This document shows positions 1 to 8,902 of a stretch of DNA of 64,000 bases, piece by piece. Made by a program: the position numbers and the translations under genes. The stretch's first letter is position 1. Each line of letters begins with the position of its first letter. The notes beneath the pieces are model-generated. The model ran no database searches. It saw nothing but the letters and a program-made list of their open reading frames with translations, and was not told the DNA's origin. Source of the DNA: an uncultured Bacteroidota bacterium. Its GTDB lineage: Bacteria > Bacteroidota > Rhodothermia > Rhodothermales > UBA10348. Where the stretch lies: positions 1 to 64,000 of the forward strand of contig CALFHN010000145.1 of the NCBI GenBank assembly GCA_937876355.1. The letters are read 5' to 3'.

Positions 1-379
1 TGAATTCGTAAAAGTGTTTTCCTTCTACAATATCGATTTTAAAATCACCCGTTAACCCTTCCAGTTCTCCGGTCCCCGAATCAGGAACGACTGTGATCTG
101 CATACTAGGCATTCCTTTATTCATAAGCGCGGAATGCTGGAGCACAAAAGTACCGCCTCGTCCCTCCAAGCTGCCGGTCACTTCTTCAAGAGCCACATAC
201 CCCGCCGATCCGCTCACACCCGTTCTGGCAGCCAGCATTTGTCCTTTGGTTGTTGCGGTGAGATCTCCTTCAATCTCTTTATCAATCGACATGCGGGCAA
301 AAAAAGTGTTGTGCTCCACATTCTCGAAGGAAAGCGGTTTTAGGGATACGACAAAAGTACCTTTTGCAGTAGTTGACAT
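1..379 (-). CDS. DUF3224 family protein (3' end cut by window edge)
   Basis: An open minus-strand frame starts at ATG 379 (MSTTAKGTFVVSLKPL) and runs off the window edge without a stop, so it is absent from the ORF track. The 126 residues seen match the DUF3224 pattern: an opening TxAKGTFxV strand, RMSIDKEIEGDL, GSAGYVALEEVTG, GSFVLQH-like (GTFVLQH) and VVPDSGTGELEGL. The ending GKHFYEF is also typical, so probably only a few residues are missing. The family forms a small beta-barrel of unknown function. It is divergent from the lectin-like gene, with a shared 177-bp promoter region. The plus-strand ORFs at 93-407 and 134-343 are its shadows. Confidence 0.85.
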   Translation of the reverse strand, partial: MSTTAKGTFVVSLKPLSFENVEHNTFFARMSIDKEIEGDLTATTKGQMLAARTGVSGSAGYVALEEVTGSLEGRGGTFVLQHSALMNKGMPSMQITVVPDSGTGELEGLTGDFKIDIVEGKHFYEF

Positions 380-556
380 AAGTAAACTCTGTGTGACTCT
401 TCAATGACGTCCAGCTTCAGTGCGGCACTTCCGAGGTTCGCTGGCTAAACTTCGATTGTACAATAAGGAATTTGATTATCTCTTTCATCGTAGGTGTTCA
501 AATCCTATTATTGAGACTCAACTACTGAAACTACCCGCCTACCAGCCAAATCCACA

Positions 557-1219
557 ATGAAATCACTTCTAACTTCTCTGATCGTTGCTGTCATAACCGT
601 CGGAATGGCGGCGCAAGCCAATGCCCAAGATCCAAAAGCCTATCCGGACATGAGTTTCTTTATTACGAGCTCAGGTCCAGGCAACGGTGCAAATTTGGGC
701 GGACTAGAAGGGGCAGACGATTTTTGCATGCTGCTCGCAGAAGCAGCGGGCTCAGAAGGCAAGGAATGGGCCGCGTATCTGAGCGCAGCACCTTCAGATG
801 GCTCCGAGGCCATAAACGCCCGCGACCGAATTGGATCAGGTCCTTGGCACAATTCCAAAGGAGTACTCATCGCTAATTCGGTTGATGATTTACACAGCGA
901 CAAGGCCAATCTTACAAAAGAAGCTTCTTTGGATGAGGCCGGAAATGTAGTAAACGGTCGCGGAGATTCTCCCAACACACACGATATTCTGACCGGAGCA
1001 ACACTAGAAGGATTATTTCTCGTAGGAGAAGACGATACAACCTGTAGCAATTGGACGAGCTCGGAGGACGGTAGTGCACTGGTAGGCCATCATGACCGCC
1101 AAGGTGGAGGAGCTAACCCAACATCTTGGAATTCAGCGCACGCATCCCGTGGTTGTAGCCAAGCCAATCTTCAGGCTTCTGGTGGAAACGGCCTGTATTA
1201 CTGTTTCGCGAAAAAATAA
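557..1219 (+). CDS. Secreted lectin/endostatin-fold-like protein
   Basis: The 220-aa product has a Sec signal peptide (hydrophobic residues 6-22, likely cleavage after ANA/QA near residue 23). The mature part has a pattern I associate with secreted bacterial proteins annotated as lectin or collagenase NC10/endostatin-like: FFITSSGPGNGANLGGL, GADDFCMLLAEAAG, WAAYLSA, ARDRIGSGPWHN and a C-terminal CSQANL...GLYYCFAKK. Four cysteines could form two disulfides. No enzyme motif is seen, so a carbohydrate- or surface-binding role in the periplasm or outside the cell is inference. It stands alone. A weak stem (GTG.GCC/GGC.CAC) followed by TTTTT at about 1228-1247 could terminate it. Confidence 0.75.
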   Translation: MKSLLTSLIVAVITVGMAAQANAQDPKAYPDMSFFITSSGPGNGANLGGLEGADDFCMLLAEAAGSEGKEWAAYLSAAPSDGSEAINARDRIGSGPWHNSKGVLIANSVDDLHSDKANLTKEASLDEAGNVVNGRGDSPNTHDILTGATLEGLFLVGEDDTTCSNWTSSEDGSALVGHHDRQGGGANPTSWNSAHASRGCSQANLQASGGNGLYYCFAKK

Positions 1220-1280
1220 TCTGGAATGTGCGCCTGGGCCACTTTTTAATAAAACCAGTCTAGCACCGCAAGGTCACCTG

Positions 1281-1619
1281 CTATTTCGACGACCAAAATA
1301 CGGTCGAAATTTTCCATTGATTCAAGATTTCGGTGGGCGGAATCCGTCCATCTGATCCATCTTCAGCCTCTTCAACGTCATATCCAGGAATCGCCTGCTT
1401 GACCAAATCGATGGAAAATGGTGATCCCTCAGGCATTCCAAGCAACCCAATCTCCGAGATTACGATGTCCTCAAGAAATTGAGATCGATCAATTACCCCT
1501 TTCGACTCTTCCGCCTTTGGGGCCGGTGGTACGGACACGGTTTCGACGTCTTTTTGGCAACCTGAACCCACTAAAAATAGGCCTGCCAATAGAAGACGAA
1601 AGTCCTTTCTTGAGATCAT
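1281..1619 (-). CDS. Small putative lipoprotein of unknown function
   Basis: I start this gene at the internal ATG 1619 (MISRKDFRLLLAGLF), not at the ORF-track start 1730, because AGGAG lies 7 bases upstream and a signal sequence begins there. The 112-aa product has a short positive N-region, a hydrophobic stretch and a Cys (LFLVGSGCQK) that fits a lipoprotein signal, though Gly at -3 is not ideal. The mature part is acidic, with no recognised domain; it contains FLEDIVISEIGLLG and a run EEAEDGSDG. It converges on the lectin-like gene. I do not recognise the family. Confidence 0.6.
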   Translation of the reverse strand: MISRKDFRLLLAGLFLVGSGCQKDVETVSVPPAPKAEESKGVIDRSQFLEDIVISEIGLLGMPEGSPFSIDLVKQAIPGYDVEEAEDGSDGRIPPTEILNQWKISTVFWSSK

Positions 1620-1938
1620 CTTTGCACTCCTAGATTTTTTTGGCAGATTAAGGAGACGGAAGTTAATATGCAGACGTGCTGATCCCTCAATTCCAAGATT
1701 GCGAGAATCTCTGGAATCTCTGCAAACCATTCACATCATCTTGCAACAGTGTCGGTCACCTTCCGTAGACGCCTGTGTCTTCACAATATGCGAAGCACCT
1801 ATTAATTGGTTCTTACCTGCTACCAAAGACGTAACAATACATAAGGAATGAAGTGTCTCTGTCCCACGTCTAAATCATGTGGAAAAAACAGGCTTTTTGA
1901 ATAGTCTTCGACTCTTCCTTTAGAAAAACAGAACCCTT
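1620..1938. other. Intergenic region upstream of tolC
   Basis: About 320 bp lie between the divergent lipoprotein gene and tolC. The N-terminal part of the ORF-track entry 1281-1730 covers some of it but has no signal-peptide or domain sense. It should hold both promoters. I found no convincing -35/-10 pair, repeat or RNA element. Confidence 0.5.
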
Positions 1939-3330
1939 ATGAACAGAATTATGACCGGTCGACACATTATGTCCAGTCCTCTTAATACCATTTTGCACGC
2001 TGTCCTTTTAGTTGCCCTCTTTTGGGGATTCGCTGCACCCAACGTCCAGGCCCAACAGGTGCGGGATGTTAGTTTTAATGAAGCTGTCCAAATTGCCCTA
2101 GAGCGCAACGTGACGATTCTTCGAGCAAAAAACAATCTCGATCTACAAGAATTGACCGTAAAATCCGAGAAAATGGATTTCCTGCCGAACTTCAACATGT
2201 CCTCGGGAGCTAACAGAAATTATGGTCTTCAATTTGACCAGACGACCGGAAGGCTCGTAAATGCATCCAACGACGGATTTAATTTGTCCGCCAGTTCAAG
2301 CATAAGCTTGTTTGCAGGTTTTTCAAACGTCGCGACCTTGGCCGGTGCTCGTGCAACACTTGAAGCCCAAGAATTTTCATACGAAAGAACACGTCAGACC
2401 GTTGTGTTCAACGTAATCTCCAACTACTTGAATGTCATCCTTGCGGAAGAAACCATTCAAATTCGCCAAGAAGATGTAGAATCCCAGACTAAACTTCTTG
2501 AACAAATCGAAGAATTCGTACGGGTAGGTACCCGCGCTATTTCAGATTCGTACAATCAGCAAGCTACTTTAGCAAACGCTGAAGCCCAGCTTTTGAATGC
2601 TGAATCCAACTATCAAGTCAGCAAAACCCGTCTGATCCAGGTTCTTCATCTTGATCCACTTTCGGATTACAATTTTCTTGCTCCGGATGCGGCTGAACTA
2701 TCTGTTAAAACGCGCACCTACGTCCCTCAGGATTTGTTGCTTGCCGCTTTTGAGCGCCGAGCAGATCTTCGAGCACAGGAATTTTCGATCGAAGCTGCCG
2801 AGCAGAGCATTCGATCTGCAAAATCGGGATCATTGCCTACGTTAAGTATGTCGACCAGCGCCAGTTCTAGCTATTCGTCCAACGGTCAAAGTAACTTCAA
2901 CGACCAGTTAGACAACAATCGGAGCGAACGAGTCGGTATCAACCTGTCCATTCCAATTTTCAACCGGTTCAATACTAAACGAAATATTGAAGCGTCAAAA
3001 GTGCAGTATGCTAACGCCCGACTTGATTTAGAAAACCTTCAACAGAATGTGGCCATCGAAGTGCGCCAGGCATATCTCGATTACCAAACTGCCGTTAAAA
3101 GACTGGAAGTAACTCAAAAAGGATTACAAGCCTCAGATCAAGCCCTGCAAGTTGAGCAAGAGCGCTACAATGTCGGAGCTTCGACTTTGGTTGAATTAAC
3201 TCAAGCTCGCTCCCGATTTGTTGATTCTGCAAGCCAGCGCGCTCAAGCAGTCTTCCAATTCCATTTTCAACACCGAGTAATAGAATATTATCTCGGTACT
3301 CTTGACCCCGGACAACCCCTGTTTAACTAA
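1939..3330 (+). CDS. TolC-family outer membrane efflux protein
   Basis: The 463-aa product is an outer-membrane channel of the OEP/TolC family. The signal peptide runs from about residue 11 to 39 (MSSPLNTILHAVLL...VQAQQ), so the true start may be ATG 1969. Two OEP repeats follow: a first half with SFNEAVQIALERNVTIL and long coiled-coil helices rich in Ala, Gln and Glu, and a second half with DLLLAAFERRADLRAQE and LNLSIPIFN-type strands (GINLSIPIFNRFNTKR). The length fits TolC subunits. It leads a co-directional run with a membrane fusion protein and an ABC ATPase, so it most likely supplies the exit channel of a MacAB-type pump. No clear ribosome binding site is seen. Confidence 0.92.
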   Translation: MNRIMTGRHIMSSPLNTILHAVLLVALFWGFAAPNVQAQQVRDVSFNEAVQIALERNVTILRAKNNLDLQELTVKSEKMDFLPNFNMSSGANRNYGLQFDQTTGRLVNASNDGFNLSASSSISLFAGFSNVATLAGARATLEAQEFSYERTRQTVVFNVISNYLNVILAEETIQIRQEDVESQTKLLEQIEEFVRVGTRAISDSYNQQATLANAEAQLLNAESNYQVSKTRLIQVLHLDPLSDYNFLAPDAAELSVKTRTYVPQDLLLAAFERRADLRAQEFSIEAAEQSIRSAKSGSLPTLSMSTSASSSYSSNGQSNFNDQLDNNRSERVGINLSIPIFNRFNTKRNIEASKVQYANARLDLENLQQNVAIEVRQAYLDYQTAVKRLEVTQKGLQASDQALQVEQERYNVGASTLVELTQARSRFVDSASQRAQAVFQFHFQHRVIEYYLGTLDPGQPLFN

Positions 3331-3373
3331 TCCCTAGGGTCCAACCTGTTTTATCCCACACAACGTATTCCCC

Positions 3374-4738
3374 ATGGCGAAGAAGAAAAAGAACGCTACC
3401 AAACGCATCTTATTTATTGTTGGTGCCTTAATCATCCTTATTGTAGTTGTTGGCGTCACAGTTAAGGCAACTGGCATATTAGGCTCCTCCGACAAAACTG
3501 TCGAAGTTGAAATTGGAAGTGTTGAGATTCGGACTGTCACTCAAGTTGTTACGGCCTCCGGCAAAATTCAACCAGAAATCCAGGTTAAAATCAGCCCTGA
3601 TGTTTCTGGAGAAATTGTTGCTTTGCCCATCGCCGAAGGCGACAAAGTCAAACGCGGACAACTCTTGGCCCGCATAAAGCCCGATTTTTACCAGGCTCAA
3701 GTAGATCAAGCTGACGCGTCTGTTTTGCAGGCCAAGGCCGCTGAAGCTCAGCGAAGAGCTGATATGCTTCAGGCTGATTCTGATCACAAACGCCAAACAG
3801 CCCTATACAATTCGGGAGCCATTTCAATTTCGGCATTTGAAACGTCTGAAAACCGCTTTGAAGCCGCAAAGTCCTCTCTTGAGTCCGCCGAATACAATGT
3901 CCTGATTGCTGCTGCTAGACTTAAAGAGTCCAAGGAGAATTTGTCGAAAACCTCGATTTACGCTCCAATTGATGGTACTATTTCTGTATTGAATGTGGAG
4001 TTGGGAGAACGCGTAGTCGGAACGACCCAAATGACGGGGACGGAGATGATGCGAGTGGCCAAATTGGATTTGATGGAACTTGAAGTGGACGTGAACGAGA
4101 ATGATGTTGTCAACGTAGCTGTTGGCGACACGGCGTCCGTAGATGTTGATGCGTATCCAAGCCGCCTGTTTAAAGGTGTGGTCACAGAGATTGCAAATTC
4201 AGCTAGGGTGCAGGGACAGGGAACGCAAGAACAGATCACCAACTTCCTGGTCAAAATTCGAATTTTGGATCCCCATAACATGTCTTTTGACAAATCCGGT
4301 GCAGATGACATCGTTAACAACAACGAGGTACCGGTTTCATCAACGTTAATGCCCAATTTTCGTCCAGGAATGAGCGGCACGGTAGATGTCTTTACTCACA
4401 CTGTTACTGGGGCCACTGCTGTTCCGATTCAGGCGGTGACCGTTCGCGACTTTACTAAGTTGAAAAAAGCTCAGGGAGGCACGGCAGACGATTCGACCAG
4501 AACAGCTAAAATAGGAGATGAAGACCTTCGCCGGGTCGTTTTTATCCTGGAGGATGGCAAAGCCAAAATGGTCGAAGTTGAAACTGGTATCTCAGACGCT
4601 ACCCACTACGTGATAATTTCAGGGGTTAGCGTTGGGGACAAGGTGGTTCTTGGGCCATATCGTGTCATTTCCGCCACCTTGAAACCAAATGATGCAATAG
4701 TTGAACAGAAACGACCGAGCTTCGCAACAGAGAGATAG
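3374..4738 (+). CDS. MacA-like periplasmic adaptor (membrane fusion protein)
   Basis: The 454-aa product starts with a lysine-rich cytoplasmic stretch and one membrane anchor (residues about 12-32). It then has the barrel-sandwich/lipoyl half-motif GEIVALPIAEGDKVKRGQLLARI, a coiled-coil hairpin of about 100 residues (QVDQADASVLQAKAAEAQ onward), the second lipoyl half (TSIYAPIDGTI) and beta-barrel and membrane-proximal domains. This is the HlyD/MacA adaptor plan. It follows tolC by 43 bp and precedes an ABC ATPase, so it probably bridges an inner-membrane MacB-type transporter to TolC. An insertion rich in Lys, Gly, Asp and Thr near residues 357-377 (KKAQGGTADDSTRT) is not part of the usual core. 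Confidence 0.9.
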   Translation: MAKKKKNATKRILFIVGALIILIVVVGVTVKATGILGSSDKTVEVEIGSVEIRTVTQVVTASGKIQPEIQVKISPDVSGEIVALPIAEGDKVKRGQLLARIKPDFYQAQVDQADASVLQAKAAEAQRRADMLQADSDHKRQTALYNSGAISISAFETSENRFEAAKSSLESAEYNVLIAAARLKESKENLSKTSIYAPIDGTISVLNVELGERVVGTTQMTGTEMMRVAKLDLMELEVDVNENDVVNVAVGDTASVDVDAYPSRLFKGVVTEIANSARVQGQGTQEQITNFLVKIRILDPHNMSFDKSGADDIVNNNEVPVSSTLMPNFRPGMSGTVDVFTHTVTGATAVPIQAVTVRDFTKLKKAQGGTADDSTRTAKIGDEDLRRVVFILEDGKAKMVEVETGISDATHYVIISGVSVGDKVVLGPYRVISATLKPNDAIVEQKRPSFATER

Positions 4739-4752
4739 TTAGCTGACTTTAT

Positions 4753-4759
4753 AAGGTGG
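4753..4759 (+). promoter_or_regulatory. Ribosome binding site AAGGTGG
   Basis: AAGGTGG lies five bases before ATG 4765. It overlaps the GTG (4756) chosen by the ORF track, so the ATG is the more likely start of the ABC ATPase. Confidence 0.6.
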
Positions 4760-4764
4760 ATAAT

Positions 4765-5502
4765 ATGAAAAATACGAGTCAGCGTGAGCCCATTATTGAG
4801 CTCAAAGAAGTTAAGAAAATCTACAAGATGGGTACGCAGACGGTTAGAGCTCTGGACGGTGCGACTATCCAGATTTTCCCAAACGAATACGTAGCCATAA
4901 TGGGCCCATCAGGGTCTGGCAAATCGACAATGATGAATATCATTGGTGCCCTTGATGTCCCAACTAGTGGGACCTACATCCTTAACGGCCAGGATGTAAG
5001 TGATATGAATGATGATGAGCTTGCAGCTGCGCGAAATCGCGAAATCGGTTTTGTCTTTCAAACGTTCAACTTGCTTCCTCGCATGGATTGCCTTTCAAAC
5101 GTGGAGCTGCCCCTCATTTACGCGGGAATCTCAAAGTCCAAACGAATTGAAATGGCAACAAAAGCCTTGGTCAACGTTGGACTTGGTGATCGCATGGATC
5201 ACAAACCTAACGAACTTTCTGGGGGACAACGCCAGCGCGTTGCAGTGGCAAGGGCACTAGTGAACGATCCCTCGATTCTTCTTGCCGATGAACCAACGGG
5301 AAATTTGGACTCTAAAACAGGCAATGAAATTATGGTTTTGTTTGAGGCTCTTCATGCAGCCGGTAACACCATTTTATTGGTTACCCACGAAGAAGAAGTC
5401 GCTCAACATGCTCGGCGAATTATTCGCCTTCGCGACGGCAAAATCGAAACGGATGTAGTTGTTCCAAATCCAACTCTTGCGAAAGTTATGGCCGACTCCT
5501 AA
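4765..5502 (+). CDS. ABC transporter ATP-binding protein, MacB/LolD type
   Basis: A 245-aa nucleotide-binding subunit (248 aa from the upstream GTG). It shows Walker [10 protein letters not shown], the Q-loop [12 protein letters not shown], signature [10 protein letters not shown], Walker [13 protein letters not shown] and the H-loop VTHE. Together these are the hallmarks of the MacB/LolD/FtsE class that drives FtsX-type permeases. It ends the tolC-macA run. No permease gene follows: the next gene is convergent and unrelated. The E-P-T-G-N-L-D-S motif and the neighbouring adaptor point to a mechanotransmission-type pump, so the partner permease must be encoded elsewhere. The cargo cannot be told from sequence. 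Confidence 0.93.
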   Translation: MKNTSQREPIIELKEVKKIYKMGTQTVRALDGATIQIFPNEYVAIMGPSGSGKSTMMNIIGALDVPTSGTYILNGQDVSDMNDDELAAARNREIGFVFQTFNLLPRMDCLSNVELPLIYAGISKSKRIEMATKALVNVGLGDRMDHKPNELSGGQRQRVAVARALVNDPSILLADEPTGNLDSKTGNEIMVLFEALHAAGNTILLVTHEEEVAQHARRIIRLRDGKIETDVVVPNPTLAKVMADS

Positions 5503-5531
5503 AGAGTGCAGGTAGTAGCTATCTAAGCACC

Positions 5532-6002
5532 CTATAAAGCGCAGCTATACGGCTTTGAGGTTCGAACGAACGTGATTTGGCCTTCGCTTCGCTTGATTAT
5601 TACGAGTTGAAACGGCAACGACAAGGCCTGTAGGGTCAGGCAATCTTGGCCAGGGGTTGCGAACTCGTAGTTGACGGTTATGTGATCACCTGTTTTTTCA
5701 ATCGATTTTACTTCTACCACGTATCCGCCAGATTCGGTTGGTACGGCGATCAAGCCCACCATCACTTGGGTGAAGTCGACCTCCGGAATTGGACCCAACG
5801 GCCTAATTTTGGCCAGCATTTCTTGAAGTGATGATTCGTCCTTCAAGATCACTTCCAGTGTATCCCGAACAGAGCCATTTTGACCCATTCCAAGGGTTTC
5901 AAAGTACAACACCTCATCCGGACTAGTGTCAGCCACAGGTTGGCTTTCGCATCCAGAAATAAGAAGTGTGCCAACTAAAAGGCTTGTGAATATTCGAATC
6001 AT
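5532..6002 (-). CDS. Lipoprotein with PrcB-like C-terminal domain
   Basis: I start at ATG 6002 (MIRIFTSLLVGTLLISGC), which gives a compact signal peptide with lipobox ISGC; the ORF-track start at 6065 would bury it. The 156-aa lipoprotein has a C-terminal half like the protease complex subunit PrcB domain: VDFTQVMVGLIAVPTESGGYVVEV, then an ITVNYEFATPG segment and a final QLVIIKRS-type strand. Such domains occur in periplasmic proteins and have no known catalysis. It is divergent from marC with about 56 bp between the starts, and convergent with the ABC ATPase gene. Confidence 0.65.
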   Translation of the reverse strand: MIRIFTSLLVGTLLISGCESQPVADTSPDEVLYFETLGMGQNGSVRDTLEVILKDESSLQEMLAKIRPLGPIPEVDFTQVMVGLIAVPTESGGYVVEVKSIEKTGDHITVNYEFATPGQDCLTLQALSLPFQLVIIKRSEGQITFVRTSKPYSCAL

Positions 6003-6058
6003 AGTAATTATTTCGTGCATCTTGGCAGTGGGAATATAGTATTGAGGCCCTTCAATAA

Positions 6059-6661
6059 ATGACATTTGACTTGAATCCGTACATCGAATCCTTCTTGCCT
6101 CTTTTTGTGGCAGTGAACCTTCCAGGCATCCTACCCATTTTTATGAGTATGACGGACGGGATGACCGTGAAAGCCCGCAGAAAGCTTGTTATCCAGGCTT
6201 CTTCGACTGCATTTGCCGTTGCTGTTTTGATTTTGTTTGCCGGCGAAATCATTTTTAGCGCTTTAGGCATTACGGTGAACGATTTGAGAGTGGGAGGTGG
6301 ACTAATTTTATTGATTTTATCCGTGACCGATCTCATTTTTGGCGACTATCGTCAAAGGGGAACTGTCGAGGACGAGAATACAGAATCAAGTATTGGAATC
6401 GTTCCTATTGGGATTCCATTGATTATTGGCCCGGCCGCTATTACTACGATCATCGTAAGTCAACAAAGTTTCGGTTACATGCCGAGTCTAGTTTCACTTT
6501 TGCTCAATTTGAGCCTAGTGACCATCGGTTTCATGATTGGGCCCCCTTTGATTGAAAAACTTGGGTCCGGTCCTGCCAAGCCAGTCGCAAAAATTACAAG
6601 TCTGTTTCTTGCCGCCATCGCTGTAGCCATGATCCGAGTCGGAATCGTTGGAATGTTATAG
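6059..6661 (+). CDS. MarC family integral membrane protein
   Basis: The 200-aa product has six predicted membrane segments and the MarC/YchE family pattern: an N-terminal NPYIESFLPLFVAVNLPGILPIF, the loop with RRKLVIQAS, GITVNDLRVGGGLILLI, and a second repeat with GIPLIIGPAAITTI. The family sits in the inner membrane. Its transport role is unproven, and the original link to multiple antibiotic resistance was withdrawn. It is a lone gene that ends 2 bp before the stop of convergent uvrB, so the two share almost no spacer. Confidence 0.9.
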   Translation: MTFDLNPYIESFLPLFVAVNLPGILPIFMSMTDGMTVKARRKLVIQASSTAFAVAVLILFAGEIIFSALGITVNDLRVGGGLILLILSVTDLIFGDYRQRGTVEDENTESSIGIVPIGIPLIIGPAAITTIIVSQQSFGYMPSLVSLLLNLSLVTIGFMIGPPLIEKLGSGPAKPVAKITSLFLAAIAVAMIRVGIVGML

Positions 6662-6662
6662 G

Positions 6663-8861
6663 CTATTTGTCTTCTTTCAGACTGGCTTTCATTTGAGCCA
6701 CAGTATCTCGTAATTCTGCGGCCCGTTCGAAGTCCAGATTCGAAGCAGCTTCCATCATTTCGGTCTTCATTTGTTTGATCATGTCCCGCTTCTGATCGTT
6801 AGTCAGATATTTCATTAGCGGATCGGCAACAGCTTTTAATTGATCAGGCCCGTCATAGTAATGAGAAGATGGACCGCCCGCTTCATGACGCTCGTCCGCG
6901 ATGGCCGTACCCTCGCGAATTTGGTCGATCGATTTTTTGACCGTGACCGGGGTAATACCATGCTCGATGTTGTACGCCTCCTGTATTTCTCGCCGACGCG
7001 CAGTCTCTTCCATCATCCGAGCCATAGAGCCGGTAATTTTGTCGGCATACAGTATAACTTTGCTTCGAACATTTCGGGCGGCGCGGCCGGCAGTCTGAAT
7101 CAGCGATTTATCAGAGCGAAGAAATCCTTCCTTATCGGCGTCAAGAATCGCTACAAGGGATACTTCCGGGAGATCAAGACCTTCCCTAAGCAAGTTGACA
7201 CCTATGAGCACATCAAAAGTGCCTAGCCTCAGTCCGCGAAGAATTTCAACCCTTTCGAGCGTAACGATATCGGAATGAAGGTAGCGGACCTTGATTCCGT
7301 ACCCGTCTAGGTAGTCGGCGAGGTCTTCCGACATTCGTTTAGTCAAAGTGGTCACTAAAACACGCTCGTTCCGCTCTGTGACGATCTGGATTTCCTCTAA
7401 CAGATCATCAATCTGATTTTTACTTGGCCGGACAACCACTTCTGGGTCAGGAATTCCCGTTGGCCGAATAACTTGCTCAATAAAAACACCGCCTGTCAAT
7501 TCCAATTCGTAATCGCCTGGAGTAGCGCTGATATACATGACTTGATGCTGCTTTTCTTCAAACTCTTCAAAGGTCATGGGTCGGTTGTCGAGAGCCGAAG
7601 GAAGCCGGAAGCCATGTTCAACTAAGTTGAGCTTGCGTGATCGATCCCCATTATACATAGCCCGTACCTGGGAAACGGAAACGTGACTTTCATCAATAAC
7701 CATCAGAAAATCATCCGGAAAGTAATCCAAAAGACATTTCGGACGCTCTCCGGGGGCGGAACCCGTTAAATGCCGAGAATAGTTTTCGACTCCAGAACAA
7801 TATCCAACTTCTCGCAGCATCTCAATATCGAACATCGTTCGTTGCTCGAGACGGTGCGCTTCCAGCATCTTCCCGTTTTCTTGTAGAACGGCAAGGCGCC
7901 AACGCAACTCTTCTTCGATCGTGGCAATGGCCTTGGCTATCTGGTCTTTTGGCGTAACAAAAATCTTGGCGGGGTAGATTGTCAGGTATCGATCTTCGGC
8001 GATTTCTCGTCCGGTCAAAGGCTCAAAAATGCTGATTTTTTCGACTTCATCGCCCCAAAATTCAATCCTATAGGCCTCTGTCTCCGAGTAAGCCGGGAAA
8101 ATTTCAACTACGTCGCCCCGAACCCGAAATGCGCCTGGAATAAACTCGACATCGTTGCGGGAGTAAAAAATATTGGATAATCCATGTAGCAACTCGTTGC
8201 GCTGCACCGTGTCGCCAACTTTGAGCTGTACAATTTGCTTCCGGTATTCGTCTGGCGATCCAAGGCCGTATATGCACGAAACGCTTGCTACAACAATCAC
8301 ATCCTTTCGTCCGGAAACGAGGGCGCTAGTTGCCTTAAGTCGTAGTCGATCTATTTGATCATTGACCGACATATCCTTTTCGATGTACGTGTCGGAATGC
8401 ACGATATAGGCTTCCGGTTGGTAGTAATCGTAATAGGAGATAAAAAACTCAACAGCGTTATTTGGGAAAAAGTGTTTAAGCTCTGCATAAAGCTGCGCCG
8501 CCAACGTCTTGTTGTGGCTTAAGACCAAGGTTGGTCGGCCTGCTTGGGCAATGACGTTGGAGACCGTAAACGTTTTACCCGTTCCAGTCGCGCCAAGGAG
8601 AACTTGGTGCCTTTCCCCCCTGTTCAGGCCCTCCAATAGTTCTTGAATTGCTCGCGGCTGATCCCCAGTAGGTTGAAATTCAGAGACCACCTGAAACGGC
8701 TGCTCTGTACTTAACAATTGAGAATGAGGAGATTGTTCTGCTGGAATCAACGGATTAAAGGTGTGCCATTTGAGGAAAAAGTCGTAAAATGAAGTTCGGA
8801 TTGGTCCTAGGAAACGAAGAAAGACGTGATCCGTACTGTTCTGAAACATGTACCCATCCAT
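6663..8861 (-). CDS. uvrB: Excinuclease ABC subunit B (UvrB)
   Basis: UvrB is the DNA-damage-verifying helicase-like subunit of nucleotide excision repair in the cytoplasm. It shows [11 protein letters not shown], Walker [10 protein letters not shown], the beta-hairpin region [16 protein letters not shown], the helicase motifs [10 protein letters not shown] and [10 protein letters not shown], and the C-terminal UVR motif that binds UvrC ([12 protein letters not shown]). The ORF gives 732 aa. The conserved N-terminus begins only near residue 58, so the first 50 or so residues are extra compared with normal UvrB (about 660-680 aa). The true start may be ATG 8849, preceded by GGATGGG, or a TTG nearer 8745. 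It is convergent with marC and divergent from the amidohydrolase gene. Confidence 0.96.
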   Translation of the reverse strand: MDGYMFQNSTDHVFLRFLGPIRTSFYDFFLKWHTFNPLIPAEQSPHSQLLSTEQPFQVVSEFQPTGDQPRAIQELLEGLNRGERHQVLLGATGTGKTFTVSNVIAQAGRPTLVLSHNKTLAAQLYAELKHFFPNNAVEFFISYYDYYQPEAYIVHSDTYIEKDMSVNDQIDRLRLKATSALVSGRKDVIVVASVSCIYGLGSPDEYRKQIVQLKVGDTVQRNELLHGLSNIFYSRNDVEFIPGAFRVRGDVVEIFPAYSETEAYRIEFWGDEVEKISIFEPLTGREIAEDRYLTIYPAKIFVTPKDQIAKAIATIEEELRWRLAVLQENGKMLEAHRLEQRTMFDIEMLREVGYCSGVENYSRHLTGSAPGERPKCLLDYFPDDFLMVIDESHVSVSQVRAMYNGDRSRKLNLVEHGFRLPSALDNRPMTFEEFEEKQHQVMYISATPGDYELELTGGVFIEQVIRPTGIPDPEVVVRPSKNQIDDLLEEIQIVTERNERVLVTTLTKRMSEDLADYLDGYGIKVRYLHSDIVTLERVEILRGLRLGTFDVLIGVNLLREGLDLPEVSLVAILDADKEGFLRSDKSLIQTAGRAARNVRSKVILYADKITGSMARMMEETARRREIQEAYNIEHGITPVTVKKSIDQIREGTAIADERHEAGGPSSHYYDGPDQLKAVADPLMKYLTNDQKRDMIKQMKTEMMEAASNLDFERAAELRDTVAQMKASLKEDK

Positions 8862-8902
8862 CTGTCGATGGTTCGACGGATTACCCCTGAGAGTTCCCCC
8901 TT

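Noticed and set aside
93-407. 104-aa plus-strand ORF at the left edge
   Set aside because: It is antisense to the DUF3224 frame, which has clear family motifs.
640-1050. 136-aa minus-strand ORF inside the lectin-like gene
   Set aside because: A shadow frame of a gene with signal peptide and conserved motifs.
3958-4380. 140-aa minus-strand ORF inside the macA-like gene
   Set aside because: Ser/Thr-rich shadow with no own features.
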